Source: Negadavirga shengliensis (lineage in GTDB: Bacteria; Bacteroidota; Bacteroidia; Cytophagales; Cyclobacteriaceae). From it: 64,000 nucleotides of DNA. Both the position numbers and the translations under genes were made by a program. Each line of letters opens with the position of its first letter. The first letter of the stretch is position 1. The stretch covers positions 62,001 to 126,000 of the forward strand of contig NZ_JBHSJJ010000017.1 in the NCBI RefSeq assembly GCF_042652345.1, written 5' to 3'. This document shows positions 50,155-60,853 of this stretch, in pieces. The notes beneath the pieces were generated by a model that saw only the letters and a program-made list of their open reading frames with translations, searched no databases and was not told the DNA's origin.

Positions 50155-53019
50155 ATGAGAAACCGAAAAAAGCTATTGAATCTCTTGGCACTGCTGATCT
50201 TTGCAGCATGTGCTGAACCTCCATATCAACAAACGGAAGATGGTGTTGTGATTACCTTGTACCAACGACATAAAACGGACGCCCAAAGGATTCGCTTACG
50301 GGTTTTGGGAGATGAGCTCATTCATGTTTCGGCCACTCCTGAAGATGAATTTTCCGGTGATTCCAGTTTGATTGTCATTCCGGGACTTCGAACAGTTCCC
50401 TATACGATAGCGGATACCGGTGATTCCATAGCATTAAGCACGGCCCGGCTGGATGTATCGGTCTCCAAATCGGATGGTGGGATAACTTTTAAGGATAAAG
50501 CCGGTCGGGTAATTCTGGCCGAGAAGCAGGGGGGAGGCAAGTCGTTTACGCCTATTGAGGTAGAGGGAACAATGGGCTATTCGATCAGGCAGCTGTTTGA
50601 TTCCCCGGATGATGAAGCATTTTACGGATTGGGGCAGCACCAGGCTGATGAGTTTAATTATAAAGGAAAAAGCGAAGAGTTGTTTCAATACAATACCAAA
50701 GTATCTGTACCTTTTGTGGTTTCCAATAAAAACTATGGTCTCCTGTGGGACAGCTATTCTTTAAGCCGTTTTGGCGACAGCCGCGAATATAAACAACTCA
50801 ACCAGGTATTTACGCTGTATGATAAAGGAGGGCAACCAGGTGGCCTGACAGGGACCTATGAGTCCCAGGCCTTGGATTGGCCCAGAATGGTGCGCAGGGA
50901 AGATTCACTCCATTTTGAAAATATCAAAACAGTAAGGAATTTACCTGAAAATTTTCCTTTGAAAGGAGCTGATGTGACTTATGAGGGTACTATCGAAGCA
51001 CCCCACGACGGGACTTACCAGTTTAACCTGTATTACGCAGGGTATGTCAAAGTGTACCTGAATGATGAATTGGTGGTACCGCAGCGCTGGAGAACATCCT
51101 GGAATCCGAACAGCTATAAATTTACCTCTGAGTTGGGGGCTGGTAAGAAGGTTCCGTTGCGCATAGAATGGAAGCCCGATGGGGGAAGATCGTATTTTGG
51201 ATTGAGGGTACAGACGCCACAGGAAGCGGATGAATTGGACAAACAGGTGTGGTGGAGCGAGATGAACAAGAAGATGGATTATTATTTCATCTACGGCGAC
51301 TCTATGGACGAAATCATCAAGGGATACCGTACACTGACCGGCAAGTCTCCGATCATGCCAAAATGGGCGATGGGCTTCTGGCAGAGCCGCGAGAGGTATA
51401 AAACCCAGGATGAAATACTCAGTACGCTGCAGGAATTCCGGGACCGTAAGATTCCGATCGACAACATTGTCCTGGATTGGAACCACTGGCCCGAGGACGC
51501 CTGGGGAAGCCATGAGTTTGATGAGAGCCGTTTTCCGGACCCGAAAGCCATGGTGGATTCCATCCATGCGATGCACGGTAAGATGATGATTTCGGTATGG
51601 CCCAAGTTTTATGCCAGCACCGAACATTACCGGGAGTTTGACAGGGAAGGCTGGATGTACCGGCAGGCCGTGAAGGACAGCATTAGGGATTGGGTAGGTC
51701 CGGGATATGTTGGATCATTCTATGACGCCTATTCCCCGGGAGCCAGGAAGCTGTTTTGGAACCAGATACATGAACATTATTACCCATTGGGGATAGATGC
51801 GTGGTGGATGGATGCCAGTGAGCCCAACATCCTGGACTGTACGGATATGGATTACCGCAAAGCGCTTTCTGGCCCTACCGCCCTAGGATCTTCTACAGAA
51901 TATTTTAATACCTATGCGCTGATGAACGCTGAGGCAATTTACAACGGACAGCGCAGCGTGGCCCCTGATAAGCGCGTTTTCTTATTGACCCGTTCAGGTT
52001 TTGCCGGTTTGCAGCGTTATTCCACGGCCACTTGGAGCGGTGACATTGCGACACGTTGGGAAGATATGAAAGCCCAGATTTCGGCTGGTCTTAATTTTGC
52101 CATGAGCGGCATCCCTTATTGGACCATGGACATTGGGGGATTTTGTGTGGAAGACCGGTATGTCAACGCGCAACTGGAGTACGATAAAAACGGAAAGGAA
52201 AATGCCGATTTGAGGGAATGGCGGGAATTGAATACCCGATGGTATCAGTTTGGTGCCTTTACGCCGTTGTTCAGGGCCCACGGTCAATTCCCTTATCGTG
52301 AGCCATGGCACATCGCCCCTGAAGGCCATCCTGCCTACCAGTCTATATTGTATTACACCCATTTGCGTTATCGATTGATGCCGTACCTGTACACGCTGGC
52401 AGGCCAAACCTATTTTGATGACTACACCATCATGCGGCCGTTAGTGATGGATTTTCAGCATGACAGAGAGGTCGAAAATTTAAGTGATCAGTTTATGTTT
52501 GGGCCGGCTTTGATGGTATGTCCGGTTTATGAATACCAGGCACAGAACCGCGAGGTTTACTTTCCCAAAGGGACAAACTGGTACGACTTCTATACGGGAA
52601 GATACATCCAAGGAGGACAGCAGTTGAGGGTGGACGCTCCTTATGACCGGATCCCGTTGTATATCCGTGAAGGCGCCATCATTCCGGTCGGTCCTGACAT
52701 ACAGTACAGTGATGAAAAACCGGCAGAGACCATTGTCCTGTATGTCTACCGGGGACAAGACGGCAGTTTCACATTGTATGAGGATGAGGGAGCAAATTAC
52801 AACTACGAAAAGGGTGGTTATTCAACCATCTCTTTCAGCTATGATGATACGAGGGGAATCCTGACTATCGGAGAGAGAGCAGGAGGGTTTGACGGGATGC
52901 TTGAGGACCGTAAATTTGTCATTGTGCCTGTAAGTAAAGAGAGACCACAGGCATTTGAAGACGAACCTCAGGGCAAAAAGGTGGGTTACAACGGGACAGC
53001 TCAGACGATACCGCTATAA
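50155..53019 (+). CDS. GH31 alpha-xylosidase with PA14 insert, lipoprotein
   Basis: 954 residues. The lipoprotein signal ends LLIFAAC. The N-terminal beta-sandwich has YSIRQLFDSPDDEAFYGLGQ; a PA14 domain is inserted at about residues 262-362 (YEGTIEAPHDGTYQFNLYYA, VKVYLNDELVVPQ, GRSYFGLRVQTP). The (beta/alpha)8 barrel carries the nucleophile Asp553 in WWMDASEPN and the acid/base Asp630 in TWSGDIATRW, with VLLTR-type FLLTRSGFAGLQRY before it. GH31 enzymes with an inserted PA14 are the alpha-xylosidases of xyloglucan loci (BoGH31A, CjXyl31A types), which remove xylose from the non-reducing end of xyloglucan oligosaccharides. The role agrees with the HTCS-SusC-SusD-SGBP set downstream. Confidence 0.93.
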   Translation: MRNRKKLLNLLALLIFAACAEPPYQQTEDGVVITLYQRHKTDAQRIRLRVLGDELIHVSATPEDEFSGDSSLIVIPGLRTVPYTIADTGDSIALSTARLDVSVSKSDGGITFKDKAGRVILAEKQGGGKSFTPIEVEGTMGYSIRQLFDSPDDEAFYGLGQHQADEFNYKGKSEELFQYNTKVSVPFVVSNKNYGLLWDSYSLSRFGDSREYKQLNQVFTLYDKGGQPGGLTGTYESQALDWPRMVRREDSLHFENIKTVRNLPENFPLKGADVTYEGTIEAPHDGTYQFNLYYAGYVKVYLNDELVVPQRWRTSWNPNSYKFTSELGAGKKVPLRIEWKPDGGRSYFGLRVQTPQEADELDKQVWWSEMNKKMDYYFIYGDSMDEIIKGYRTLTGKSPIMPKWAMGFWQSRERYKTQDEILSTLQEFRDRKIPIDNIVLDWNHWPEDAWGSHEFDESRFPDPKAMVDSIHAMHGKMMISVWPKFYASTEHYREFDREGWMYRQAVKDSIRDWVGPGYVGSFYDAYSPGARKLFWNQIHEHYYPLGIDAWWMDASEPNILDCTDMDYRKALSGPTALGSSTEYFNTYALMNAEAIYNGQRSVAPDKRVFLLTRSGFAGLQRYSTATWSGDIATRWEDMKAQISAGLNFAMSGIPYWTMDIGGFCVEDRYVNAQLEYDKNGKENADLREWRELNTRWYQFGAFTPLFRAHGQFPYREPWHIAPEGHPAYQSILYYTHLRYRLMPYLYTLAGQTYFDDYTIMRPLVMDFQHDREVENLSDQFMFGPALMVCPVYEYQAQNREVYFPKGTNWYDFYTGRYIQGGQQLRVDAPYDRIPLYIREGAIIPVGPDIQYSDEKPAETIVLYVYRGQDGSFTLYEDEGANYNYEKGGYSTISFSYDDTRGILTIGERAGGFDGMLEDRKFVIVPVSKERPQAFEDEPQGKKVGYNGTAQTIPL

Positions 53020-53182
53020 ATGGATATCAGGTTCCGGTCGCCGGAAGTAGACTGGGGCCATTTGCAGGATGAGCCAAAACCCATTGGTTCATCCTGTAAA
53101 ATTTCCCGAAATTTGAGGATAAATAATAATTGTATTTTTCTATCTTAAATACCACAAATAGCTAACGATTGGTAATAAGTAT

Positions 53183-56100
53183 ATGGCTGGTGATGTAGTC
53201 CGGGTTTTCTGTACACTGATTTTAGTGTTTACACATGCCGCTAGGCTGATGGCGCAGCAGCCTTTTCAATTTCAATACCTTACGACGAAAGACGGGCTTT
53301 CCAATAGCAGCGTCAGTGCTGTATTAAAGGACAGCTATGGTTTTTTATGGATTGGCACCGAATCGGGATTGAACCGCTACGATGGCTACGGGTTTAAGGC
53401 CTATACTGAGGAGCCCGGAGTACCTCATACCATTGTATCCAACAATATTTCGGGGTTGCAGGAGGACGGGCTGGGTAATATCTGGATCAGCAGCCCTACC
53501 TATATGGTGTATAATCGTAACAAGGATAATTTTATTACTGACGTGTCTGTTTTTTTACAGGAATTGGGTATTCACGTGGATCGCAATTACCATGTATACG
53601 TAGACAAAAAAAAGGATCTATGGGTGCTGAGTGAACAAAAAATATATCACTACGACACCCGTGGAAAACACGTCAAGGTTTTCAATATAAATGTACGGTT
53701 GGATGAAGTGGTTTCGGTTGCGCTCAGCGATGGCGGTGAATATTTGTATGGTATCTTGAAACCGGGAGAACTCTGGCAATTGGACAAACGAACCGGAGAT
53801 CAGAAACTACATACCCTGACAGATATAGAATATCCGGAAATCTACAGCAAAGTATATGCTGACAGTCACGGCGGCCTATGGCTTTTTTCCGGTAAGTCCG
53901 GTCTGGTATATTACAGGAGGACTCCGGATGCCGATTGGAATAAGCTGCTCATGGGGTCGTCGACCAAAGGCATAAGCAACAGGATCTTGGAAATACTCGA
54001 TGATGAGAGTGGCCATATCTGGATAGGTACCGATCACAATGGACTGTTTATTTACGACAGATCAAGCGAAACCCTCACCAACTTGCTGGAGGGGCAGGGA
54101 AAAAACACATCGATTTCTTCAAATAATGTGGTATGCCTATACAGAGACGATAGTGGCGTTATATGGGTCGGTCACAACAAGAAGGGGTTGTCGTATTACC
54201 ATAATAGTTTTAATAATATCATCAATGTGGACGATCCGGAATGCACGGATGTAAGTGTTATCCTGGAGGATAGTAAAGGGAATATTTGGTTGGGAACAGA
54301 TGGTAATGGCCTGTTCCTAAAAGAAAATGCAGGAGAAGGAAGCATCAAAAAACAGCCGATAGGCAACAACATCGCCGTGGTTTCTTTGTTGGAAGACAGC
54401 AGGGGTCGGGTCTGGATTGGGACATACTTGGAAGGTCTTTTTTGCTATGAAAATGGGGCATTTAGAAGATATGCCAGCCACAATAGCGGGCTAATATCTG
54501 ATGATATTTGGAACCTTAAGGAGGATAGATACGGGAATCTGTGGATCGGAACCTTGGCTGGTGGCGGGCTACAATGTTTGCCTCATGGCAAAGGGAGCCT
54601 GGACTCCCTCCATACCATCTGCGAAGACATCAGATACCCACTCGATATGTACTATGATGGAGGAGACAAACTCTACATTGGTACCGTCAACGGACTTTGG
54701 GTGGTGGATATCGTGACCGGCGAGTACACCGTTCATTTTCAAAACAAGAAAGGAACGCAGGAATTTGGTAATTGGACAATTTCCAACGTGTATAAGGAAA
54801 AGAATGGAATTATCTGGTTAGGTCATTCACGTGGTTTGACCTTGTGGGATACGAAGAAGGATACGCTGTATTACTTTAACAAGGAAAAGGGACTGGGCGA
54901 TGAATTGATTCGAGGCATCATTGAAGATGACAATCAGCATATATGGGTGACAACGAGTAACGGATTGTCTGTGCTCTCGGTCGAACGGGATCAAGGAGAG
55001 GTGGCCGCAGTTGGCATTCGAAACTTTTCCACCGGGGACGGGTTTAAGGACAGCTATTTTAACAACCGTTCCATCTATAAACTTCGCAACGGCGATATCC
55101 TTTTTGGCGGAACAGAGGGGTTTAGCATTGTCAATCCCAACAAATTGGTGGAAAAGAAACAGCCCCTTGCCAAGGTGATCTTTACGGGATTGAGCATCGG
55201 GAACAACGATATCGAAGTAGACTCGCCTTATAATGGGAGTACCTTATTAAAGCGTCCGATGGAGCAAACTGACTCGCTGACTTTCCGGCATAACGATAAG
55301 CTGATCGCGTTGCAGTTTACCACTGGGGACCTGCTGCGCGCCGACAAGGTAAAATATGCCTACAAGTTGGATGGATTCAATGATGAGTGGATCAACATAC
55401 GCGACAATAGGATTGTGTTTTCTTCATTGTCTCCCGGAAGCTACAAACTCTCTGTCAAGGCTTGCAACAGCGACGGGGTTTGGAATGAAGAGGCCTCGAT
55501 TTTGAATATCTTCGTCATGCCGCCTTTTTATCGCACACAGTGGGCGATTGCATTATATATAGTCTTCGGGATAGGTGCTTTTTTGTATGTGATTTATCGT
55601 ACGCGAAAGCATCACTATGCCAGGCTTGAGCAGCAAAGAATACAACTGGAGCGTGAGCAGGAAGTCAGCCTCAACGAAATGAAACTCAGGTTTTTTACCA
55701 ATGTCAGCCACGATTTGCGAACCCCGTTGACGCTGATCACTGCGCCTTTGCAGACCATTCTTGAGGAGGATTTGGGAGACGGCTTGCGTCAAAAGCTGGG
55801 ATTGGTCAAGAAGAATGCAGAACAATTGCTGAGACTGATCAATTCCTTGCTTGATTTCCGGAAACTCGATGCCGGCGCTGAATCTCTGCACATGAGACAG
55901 GGGGATTTCGTGGGGTTTTTAAGGAACATATGTTTACCCTTTCATGATTACGCCGTTGATCGGCATATGAGCTTCGCCTTCACTTGTGAAGCGGATTGCC
56001 TCATGATGCAGTTTGACGCGGCCAAGGTACAGAAGATCATGCTCAATTTACTCTCCAACGCTTTTAAGTTTACTCAGGGCGGAGGTACAATCGAAGTTGA

Positions 56101-57184
56101 TCTTCGCAGGCAGGAGGATATGGTCTACGTAAGTGTGCTGGATTCTGGGCAGGGTATCGGCGATACCGACAAAGTGCACATTTTCGAACGGTTTTATCAG
56201 GCCACCCAGGCAAAGGATAGCTTGGGCAGCGGAATCGGCCTTCATATTGTAAGCGAGTATGTCGGTATGCATGGGGGGACCATCACCGTGAAGGACAATG
56301 TGCCACGGGGAAGTGTCTTCACTTTTACGCTACCGATCACCGGGACCGGGAAGGTGGAGGAACTGGGTCCCGAAGACATATCAATGGATGAGATGGCAGA
56401 GAGGGTGGATGGACAAAATCCGCTCACGCATCCTGTATTGCTGTTTGTGGATGACAATCAAGACTTCTGCGCGTTTATGGCAGACAGCCTGTCGGATGAA
56501 TATACCGTATTGCTGGCCAATAACGGTCAGGAGGCCATAGAGCAACTGGACAAGCAAGATGTCCATGTAGTGATAAGCGATGTCATGATGCCCGTCATGG
56601 ATGGTACTGAACTTTGCCGTCGGATAAAGACAAATATCCACTGGTCTCATATTCCGGTTATCTTACTGACCGCCAGAACGGCCGAAGAATATCAGATAGA
56701 GGGACTGGAATTAGGGGCGGATGATTACCTGACCAAACCTTTCAATTTTAATCTTCTGAAATTGCGTATCCGCAAGTTTTTGGAATGGACAGAGAAATGC
56801 CATATTTCGTTTAGCCAGAAAATGGACGTCACCCCCAGTGAAATAACCATCACCCCTTTGGACCAGCAACTGATCGAAAAAGCCATTAAAGTGGTGGAAG
56901 AACATATCACCGATACGGAATTTTCCGTGGAGGAACTGGGCAGCGAGGTTGGTCTTAGCAGAAGCCACTTATATAAAAAATTGATGAGCATCACCGGAAA
57001 AGGACCGGCTGAGTTTATCCGTACCATTCGCCTGAAACGGGGCAGACAACTTTTGGAGAAAAGCCAGATGCAAATTGCAGAAGTGGCTTATAGTGTAGGC
57101 TTCAATTCGCCAAAGAGGTTCACAATCAATTTTAAAAGTGAATTTGGCATTTCACCTTCAGAATATCTGCGTAGCAAAAAATAA
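53183..57184 (+). CDS. Hybrid two-component system regulator (HTCS)
   Basis: 1333 residues. The N-terminal signal is followed by a periplasmic sensor of repeated propeller blades with the Reg_prop pattern (GLSNSSVSAVLKDSYGFLWI, GTESGLNRYDGYGF and about a dozen more copies) and a Y_Y_Y domain (around 715-780). One membrane helix lies at about 787-809 (WAIALYIVFGIGAFLYVIYR). Cytosolic: HisKA with NVSHDLRTPLTLI (His843), HATPase with KIMLNLLSNAFKFT, DSGQGIG and GSGIGLHI, then a receiver with DVMMPVMDGTELCRR (Asp1133), then an AraC-type HTH end (VAYSVGFNSPKRFTINFKSE). It senses oligosaccharides in the periplasm and switches on the polysaccharide locus next to it. Confidence 0.95.
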   Translation: MAGDVVRVFCTLILVFTHAARLMAQQPFQFQYLTTKDGLSNSSVSAVLKDSYGFLWIGTESGLNRYDGYGFKAYTEEPGVPHTIVSNNISGLQEDGLGNIWISSPTYMVYNRNKDNFITDVSVFLQELGIHVDRNYHVYVDKKKDLWVLSEQKIYHYDTRGKHVKVFNINVRLDEVVSVALSDGGEYLYGILKPGELWQLDKRTGDQKLHTLTDIEYPEIYSKVYADSHGGLWLFSGKSGLVYYRRTPDADWNKLLMGSSTKGISNRILEILDDESGHIWIGTDHNGLFIYDRSSETLTNLLEGQGKNTSISSNNVVCLYRDDSGVIWVGHNKKGLSYYHNSFNNIINVDDPECTDVSVILEDSKGNIWLGTDGNGLFLKENAGEGSIKKQPIGNNIAVVSLLEDSRGRVWIGTYLEGLFCYENGAFRRYASHNSGLISDDIWNLKEDRYGNLWIGTLAGGGLQCLPHGKGSLDSLHTICEDIRYPLDMYYDGGDKLYIGTVNGLWVVDIVTGEYTVHFQNKKGTQEFGNWTISNVYKEKNGIIWLGHSRGLTLWDTKKDTLYYFNKEKGLGDELIRGIIEDDNQHIWVTTSNGLSVLSVERDQGEVAAVGIRNFSTGDGFKDSYFNNRSIYKLRNGDILFGGTEGFSIVNPNKLVEKKQPLAKVIFTGLSIGNNDIEVDSPYNGSTLLKRPMEQTDSLTFRHNDKLIALQFTTGDLLRADKVKYAYKLDGFNDEWINIRDNRIVFSSLSPGSYKLSVKACNSDGVWNEEASILNIFVMPPFYRTQWAIALYIVFGIGAFLYVIYRTRKHHYARLEQQRIQLEREQEVSLNEMKLRFFTNVSHDLRTPLTLITAPLQTILEEDLGDGLRQKLGLVKKNAEQLLRLINSLLDFRKLDAGAESLHMRQGDFVGFLRNICLPFHDYAVDRHMSFAFTCEADCLMMQFDAAKVQKIMLNLLSNAFKFTQGGGTIEVDLRRQEDMVYVSVLDSGQGIGDTDKVHIFERFYQATQAKDSLGSGIGLHIVSEYVGMHGGTITVKDNVPRGSVFTFTLPITGTGKVEELGPEDISMDEMAERVDGQNPLTHPVLLFVDDNQDFCAFMADSLSDEYTVLLANNGQEAIEQLDKQDVHVVISDVMMPVMDGTELCRRIKTNIHWSHIPVILLTARTAEEYQIEGLELGADDYLTKPFNFNLLKLRIRKFLEWTEKCHISFSQKMDVTPSEITITPLDQQLIEKAIKVVEEHITDTEFSVEELGSEVGLSRSHLYKKLMSITGKGPAEFIRTIRLKRGRQLLEKSQMQIAEVAYSVGFNSPKRFTINFKSEFGISPSEYLRSKK

Positions 57185-57671
57185 CGGGGACCCGAAGTAA
57201 GGATGTTCTAAAAATGGGGTCATCGTTCCCGGTAGCTATCCGGTGGACCCTTTTTTGAAGGCATGGGTGGGGGGAAAGGTTGCGGCCGTCCCGTTAATGA
57301 GTGGGATTCCCCCGGAATCCAAATCCTGCTGGTCAGCGGCCTCACCTTGAAACAGCCGCCCCGGACACTTCTTTTTTAAAAAACAAGCCCGACTAAGTAA
57401 AAAAAGCCCTGTTATCCCCTTTCCGAAACCGGGACTTGTTTCGCAGGTGACTTAAGCCGTCCTAGGATTCCGGAAACAGCCTGCCACGGTTATTTTTCTT
57501 GCTCTTTTTTCATTGAAGATATGATGCTGATGATAGAAAAAAGGGGGGTAAAACATCAAAGCCCCTTATTAAAAACATAACGAACCCTGCCCAGGTAATG
57601 GAATCAATACATTTACCATGTTAAGTGGCCGCCTGAAAGGTCGCTGTCTCAAAATAACCTAAAAATGTATT
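57185..57671. other. Intergenic region before the second SusC gene
   Basis: 487 bases. A small perfect hairpin, GGATTCC-CCC-GGAATCC, lies at 57304-57320. Otherwise I see no coding frame or RNA gene. The HTCS binding site and the promoter of the SusC/SusD transcript must be here; no repeated operator motif stands out. Confidence 0.4.
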
Positions 57672-60600
57672 ATGAAATTAAAAACGTGTACACGCATTAA
57701 ATGGCCAGGTGCCGGATTGAAGTGTTTTCTTATCTTGTTGCTGGCGAATCTGTGGGCAGTCCCCATTTTTGGACAAACTATCCGGGTGTCCGGAGTAGTG
57801 AAATCAGGTCAGGACAATGAATCATTGCCGGGGGTGAGTGTTATTATCAAAGGGACTACCCAAGGAACCATTACTGATATGGATGGGCGTTATATTCTCG
57901 AAGCCCCCTCTCCCGAAACTGTCTTGATATTCAGCTTTATAGGTTATACTTCAAAAGAGGTAGTCGTTGGACAGAAGTCAATAATTGATGTCACCCTGGA
58001 GTCCGATATAACTTCCCTGGACGAGGTTGTTGTGATTGGCTATGGAACCACAACGCGACAGGACGTTACAGGCTCTATTGCCTCGGTATCGGGAGACGAA
58101 ATTCTTCGAACCAATCCGGTCACGATTGACCAGGCCCTCCAGGGGAAGGTTCCGGGAGTCGTGATACAGCAGGCTTCAGGACAGCCCGGCGGAGCCGTCA
58201 ATGTGCAGATCAGGGGATTGACTTTCGGCAATTCAGAACCTCTGTATGTGATTGATGGCATCATTATGGGAGGGCCGGCCTCCTTGGGTTCCGGCACCAA
58301 CCCCCTGGCAGGGATCAACCCATCGGAGATTGAGTCCGTTGACGTGCTAAAAGACGCCTCCGCTACAGCCATATATGGTTCGCAAGCGACCAATGGGGTT
58401 ATTGTGATCACTACAAAAAGGGGAAAAGCAGCAGCGCCAAGTATCAATTATGAGTTCAGTACGGGCTTTCAACAGCTACCTAACCGGCTCCCTCTCATGA
58501 ACTTAAGGGAATATGCCTCTTTTATCAACGAGAGGAACACAGGATTGGGTTGGGGATTCGATGAAAGGCCCGAGTTTGTCAATCCGGAGTATTTGGGCGA
58601 GGGGACAGATTGGCAGGGGGAGTTGTTCAGAAATGCGCCCATGACCAACCACACCCTTACGGTGAGCGGGGGTGATGAAAGGACGCAATACCTGCTTTCG
58701 GCTTCCCACTTCAATCAGGAAGGTATAGCTCTGGGCTCTGACTTCAGCAGGTCTTCCATACGCCTTAATCTCGACAACAAAACAACAAACTGGTTGAAAA
58801 TCGGGACTAGTCTTCAGCTGGTCCATATAGATGAAAATGTCACTACTTCCGGCTCAAATGTTATCAGGGATGCCCTTAGACAGACTCCGGATATAGCGGT
58901 GACCAACCCCGACGGCAGCTGGGGGGGCGCCTTTAACCCCAATGGCTGGGTCAATAGTATCGTAAACCCTTATGCGATTGCGCTCATCAATAAGGACAAT
59001 ACCAGGAGAAACCAATTATTTGGCAACCTATATGCTGAGGTAAACTTTACGAAAGACCTGCAACTGAGGAGTGAGGTAACAAGCAGCTTTTCCATGGCTA
59101 CGCAGGATCAGTTTTTCCCCAGCTACGAAATGGGGCGTGTGGTAAGGGAGGATAACAATGCCGCTTACCGGTTTGTACAAAGATCCCATTCCACTTTACG
59201 AAACTACCTTACCTATTCCCGAATGTTCGGAGATCGATACAATTTGAACGTAATGACCGGCCACGAGGCGCAGTTGATCAAATCAGAGAACGTAACCGCA
59301 AGCCGTTTCACCTTTCCTTCAAACAATGTGCAGGCAATCAGCGCCGGTGATCCGGAGACCGCTTTGAATTCCGGAGAGAAAGGCCATAATGCCCTGGAAT
59401 CATACTTCGGCCGGGTGAATTTTGGACTGGACGACAAATACCTGTTGACAGGGAATGTCCGCGCGGACGGCTCTTCGAAATTTGCCGCGGGACGCAGATG
59501 GGTAACTACCTACTCCGGCGCCCTTGCCTGGAAGATTCACAATGAGGGATTTCTGAAGAGCGTGAATGACATGAATGAATTGAAATTACGTGTCGGTTAT
59601 GGTCTGACAAACAACCAGAATATTCCTGATTACCGCTATACATCTGCCTTGGCTACTGTTCCCACAGGCCTATCGGGAGTATCCCAAAGAGTCCAAAACA
59701 TGGCCAACCCTTTTGTGGAATGGGAAAAGACAAGATATAGCAATATCGGTCTCGACGGAACATTCTTTAACTGGCGCCTCAACTTCTCGGTAGATATCTA
59801 TAACAGGGACACGGACGGTCTTTTGATGCAGATTCCGTTGCCCATGTATGCGGGAACAGGTGTGGGATATTCTCCCGGCACGATACAAGCCCCTTATGTA
59901 AACGTCGGCGAAGTCAATAACAGAGGGATTGACTTTAGGATAAGCTCAAAAAACATAAGAAACAAAAATTTTGTATGGACCACTGACCTGACAGTGTCCT
60001 GCAACATCAACAGAGTGGTTAGTCTTATTACAGAAGACGCGTCCTTGTTGGGACAATACAGCCGAACAGTGGTGGGTAGATCCATAGGCGATTTTTATGG
60101 TTATGTCGTTGAGGGAGTTTTTGCCACGGCAAGTGATTTTGAGACGCATGCTATCCCAGTGAGAAACGGTGAGAAGTTGCCCGTGGGTTCAGCAGGAGGA
60201 AGTATTTGGTTTGGAGACCTGATCTTCAGGGATTTCAATGGTGACGGAATCATCGATGAAAACGACCAGACCTACCTGGGCTCACCTATTCCCAAATTTC
60301 AAGTAGGTCTTAATAACTCGTTTTCCTACAAGAATTTTGACCTGAACGTGTTTTTCAACGCGAATTATGGAAACAAGGTTTTCAATCAGTTGCGGATCGA
60401 AGGAGAGTATCCCGGTACCAGTTTTGGCTACCGGAAATCACTGAACAATTATGCCAGACTTGAACTGATAGATCCCGAAGGATCCACCACTGACATCAGC
60501 AATGTCTATGTAGCCAATCCCGAAACCAGAATCGTGGGCATCAGAAATGACAATACCAACGATAACAACAGGACATCCGACAAATTTGTCGAAGATGGCT

Positions 60601-60842
60601 CTTTTGTCAGGTGCAGGACCATTTCCCTGGGCTATTCCCTGCCGGAAAGACTCACACAAAAGGCACACGTAAATGCGCTGCGGGTCTATGTAAATGTCAA
60701 CAACGCATTTATCATTACCAAATACTCCGGCATGGATCCGGAAATCGGATCATGGGATCCCCTGAATGCAGGTGTGGATAACGGTTTTTATCCCCAGCCC
60801 CGTGTTTTCACGGTAGGCGCCAATATTACCCTGAACAAATAA
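57672..60842 (+). CDS. SusC/RagA TonB-dependent receptor (no STN domain)
   Basis: 1056 residues. The signal peptide ends PIFGQ. There is no STN domain; the carboxypeptidase-regulatory-like domain starts directly (VSGVVKSGQDNESLPGVSVI, TITDMDGRYILEAPSP). Then come the TonB-box-like DEVVVIGYGT, plug segments VTGSIASVSGDEILRTNPVT, QALQGKVPGVVIQQASGQPG, VQIRGLTFGNSEPLYVIDGI and AIYGSQATNGVIVITTKRGK, and a barrel ending VGANITLNK. It belongs to the HTCS-controlled locus and passes oligosaccharide into the periplasm with the SusD protein encoded 11 bases later. Likely substrate xyloglucan, inferred from GH31 and the surrounding order. Confidence 0.95.
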   Translation: MKLKTCTRIKWPGAGLKCFLILLLANLWAVPIFGQTIRVSGVVKSGQDNESLPGVSVIIKGTTQGTITDMDGRYILEAPSPETVLIFSFIGYTSKEVVVGQKSIIDVTLESDITSLDEVVVIGYGTTTRQDVTGSIASVSGDEILRTNPVTIDQALQGKVPGVVIQQASGQPGGAVNVQIRGLTFGNSEPLYVIDGIIMGGPASLGSGTNPLAGINPSEIESVDVLKDASATAIYGSQATNGVIVITTKRGKAAAPSINYEFSTGFQQLPNRLPLMNLREYASFINERNTGLGWGFDERPEFVNPEYLGEGTDWQGELFRNAPMTNHTLTVSGGDERTQYLLSASHFNQEGIALGSDFSRSSIRLNLDNKTTNWLKIGTSLQLVHIDENVTTSGSNVIRDALRQTPDIAVTNPDGSWGGAFNPNGWVNSIVNPYAIALINKDNTRRNQLFGNLYAEVNFTKDLQLRSEVTSSFSMATQDQFFPSYEMGRVVREDNNAAYRFVQRSHSTLRNYLTYSRMFGDRYNLNVMTGHEAQLIKSENVTASRFTFPSNNVQAISAGDPETALNSGEKGHNALESYFGRVNFGLDDKYLLTGNVRADGSSKFAAGRRWVTTYSGALAWKIHNEGFLKSVNDMNELKLRVGYGLTNNQNIPDYRYTSALATVPTGLSGVSQRVQNMANPFVEWEKTRYSNIGLDGTFFNWRLNFSVDIYNRDTDGLLMQIPLPMYAGTGVGYSPGTIQAPYVNVGEVNNRGIDFRISSKNIRNKNFVWTTDLTVSCNINRVVSLITEDASLLGQYSRTVVGRSIGDFYGYVVEGVFATASDFETHAIPVRNGEKLPVGSAGGSIWFGDLIFRDFNGDGIIDENDQTYLGSPIPKFQVGLNNSFSYKNFDLNVFFNANYGNKVFNQLRIEGEYPGTSFGYRKSLNNYARLELIDPEGSTTDISNVYVANPETRIVGIRNDNTNDNNRTSDKFVEDGSFVRCRTISLGYSLPERLTQKAHVNALRVYVNVNNAFIITKYSGMDPEIGSWDPLNAGVDNGFYPQPRVFTVGANITLNK

Positions 60843-60853
60843 ATAGCTGAACC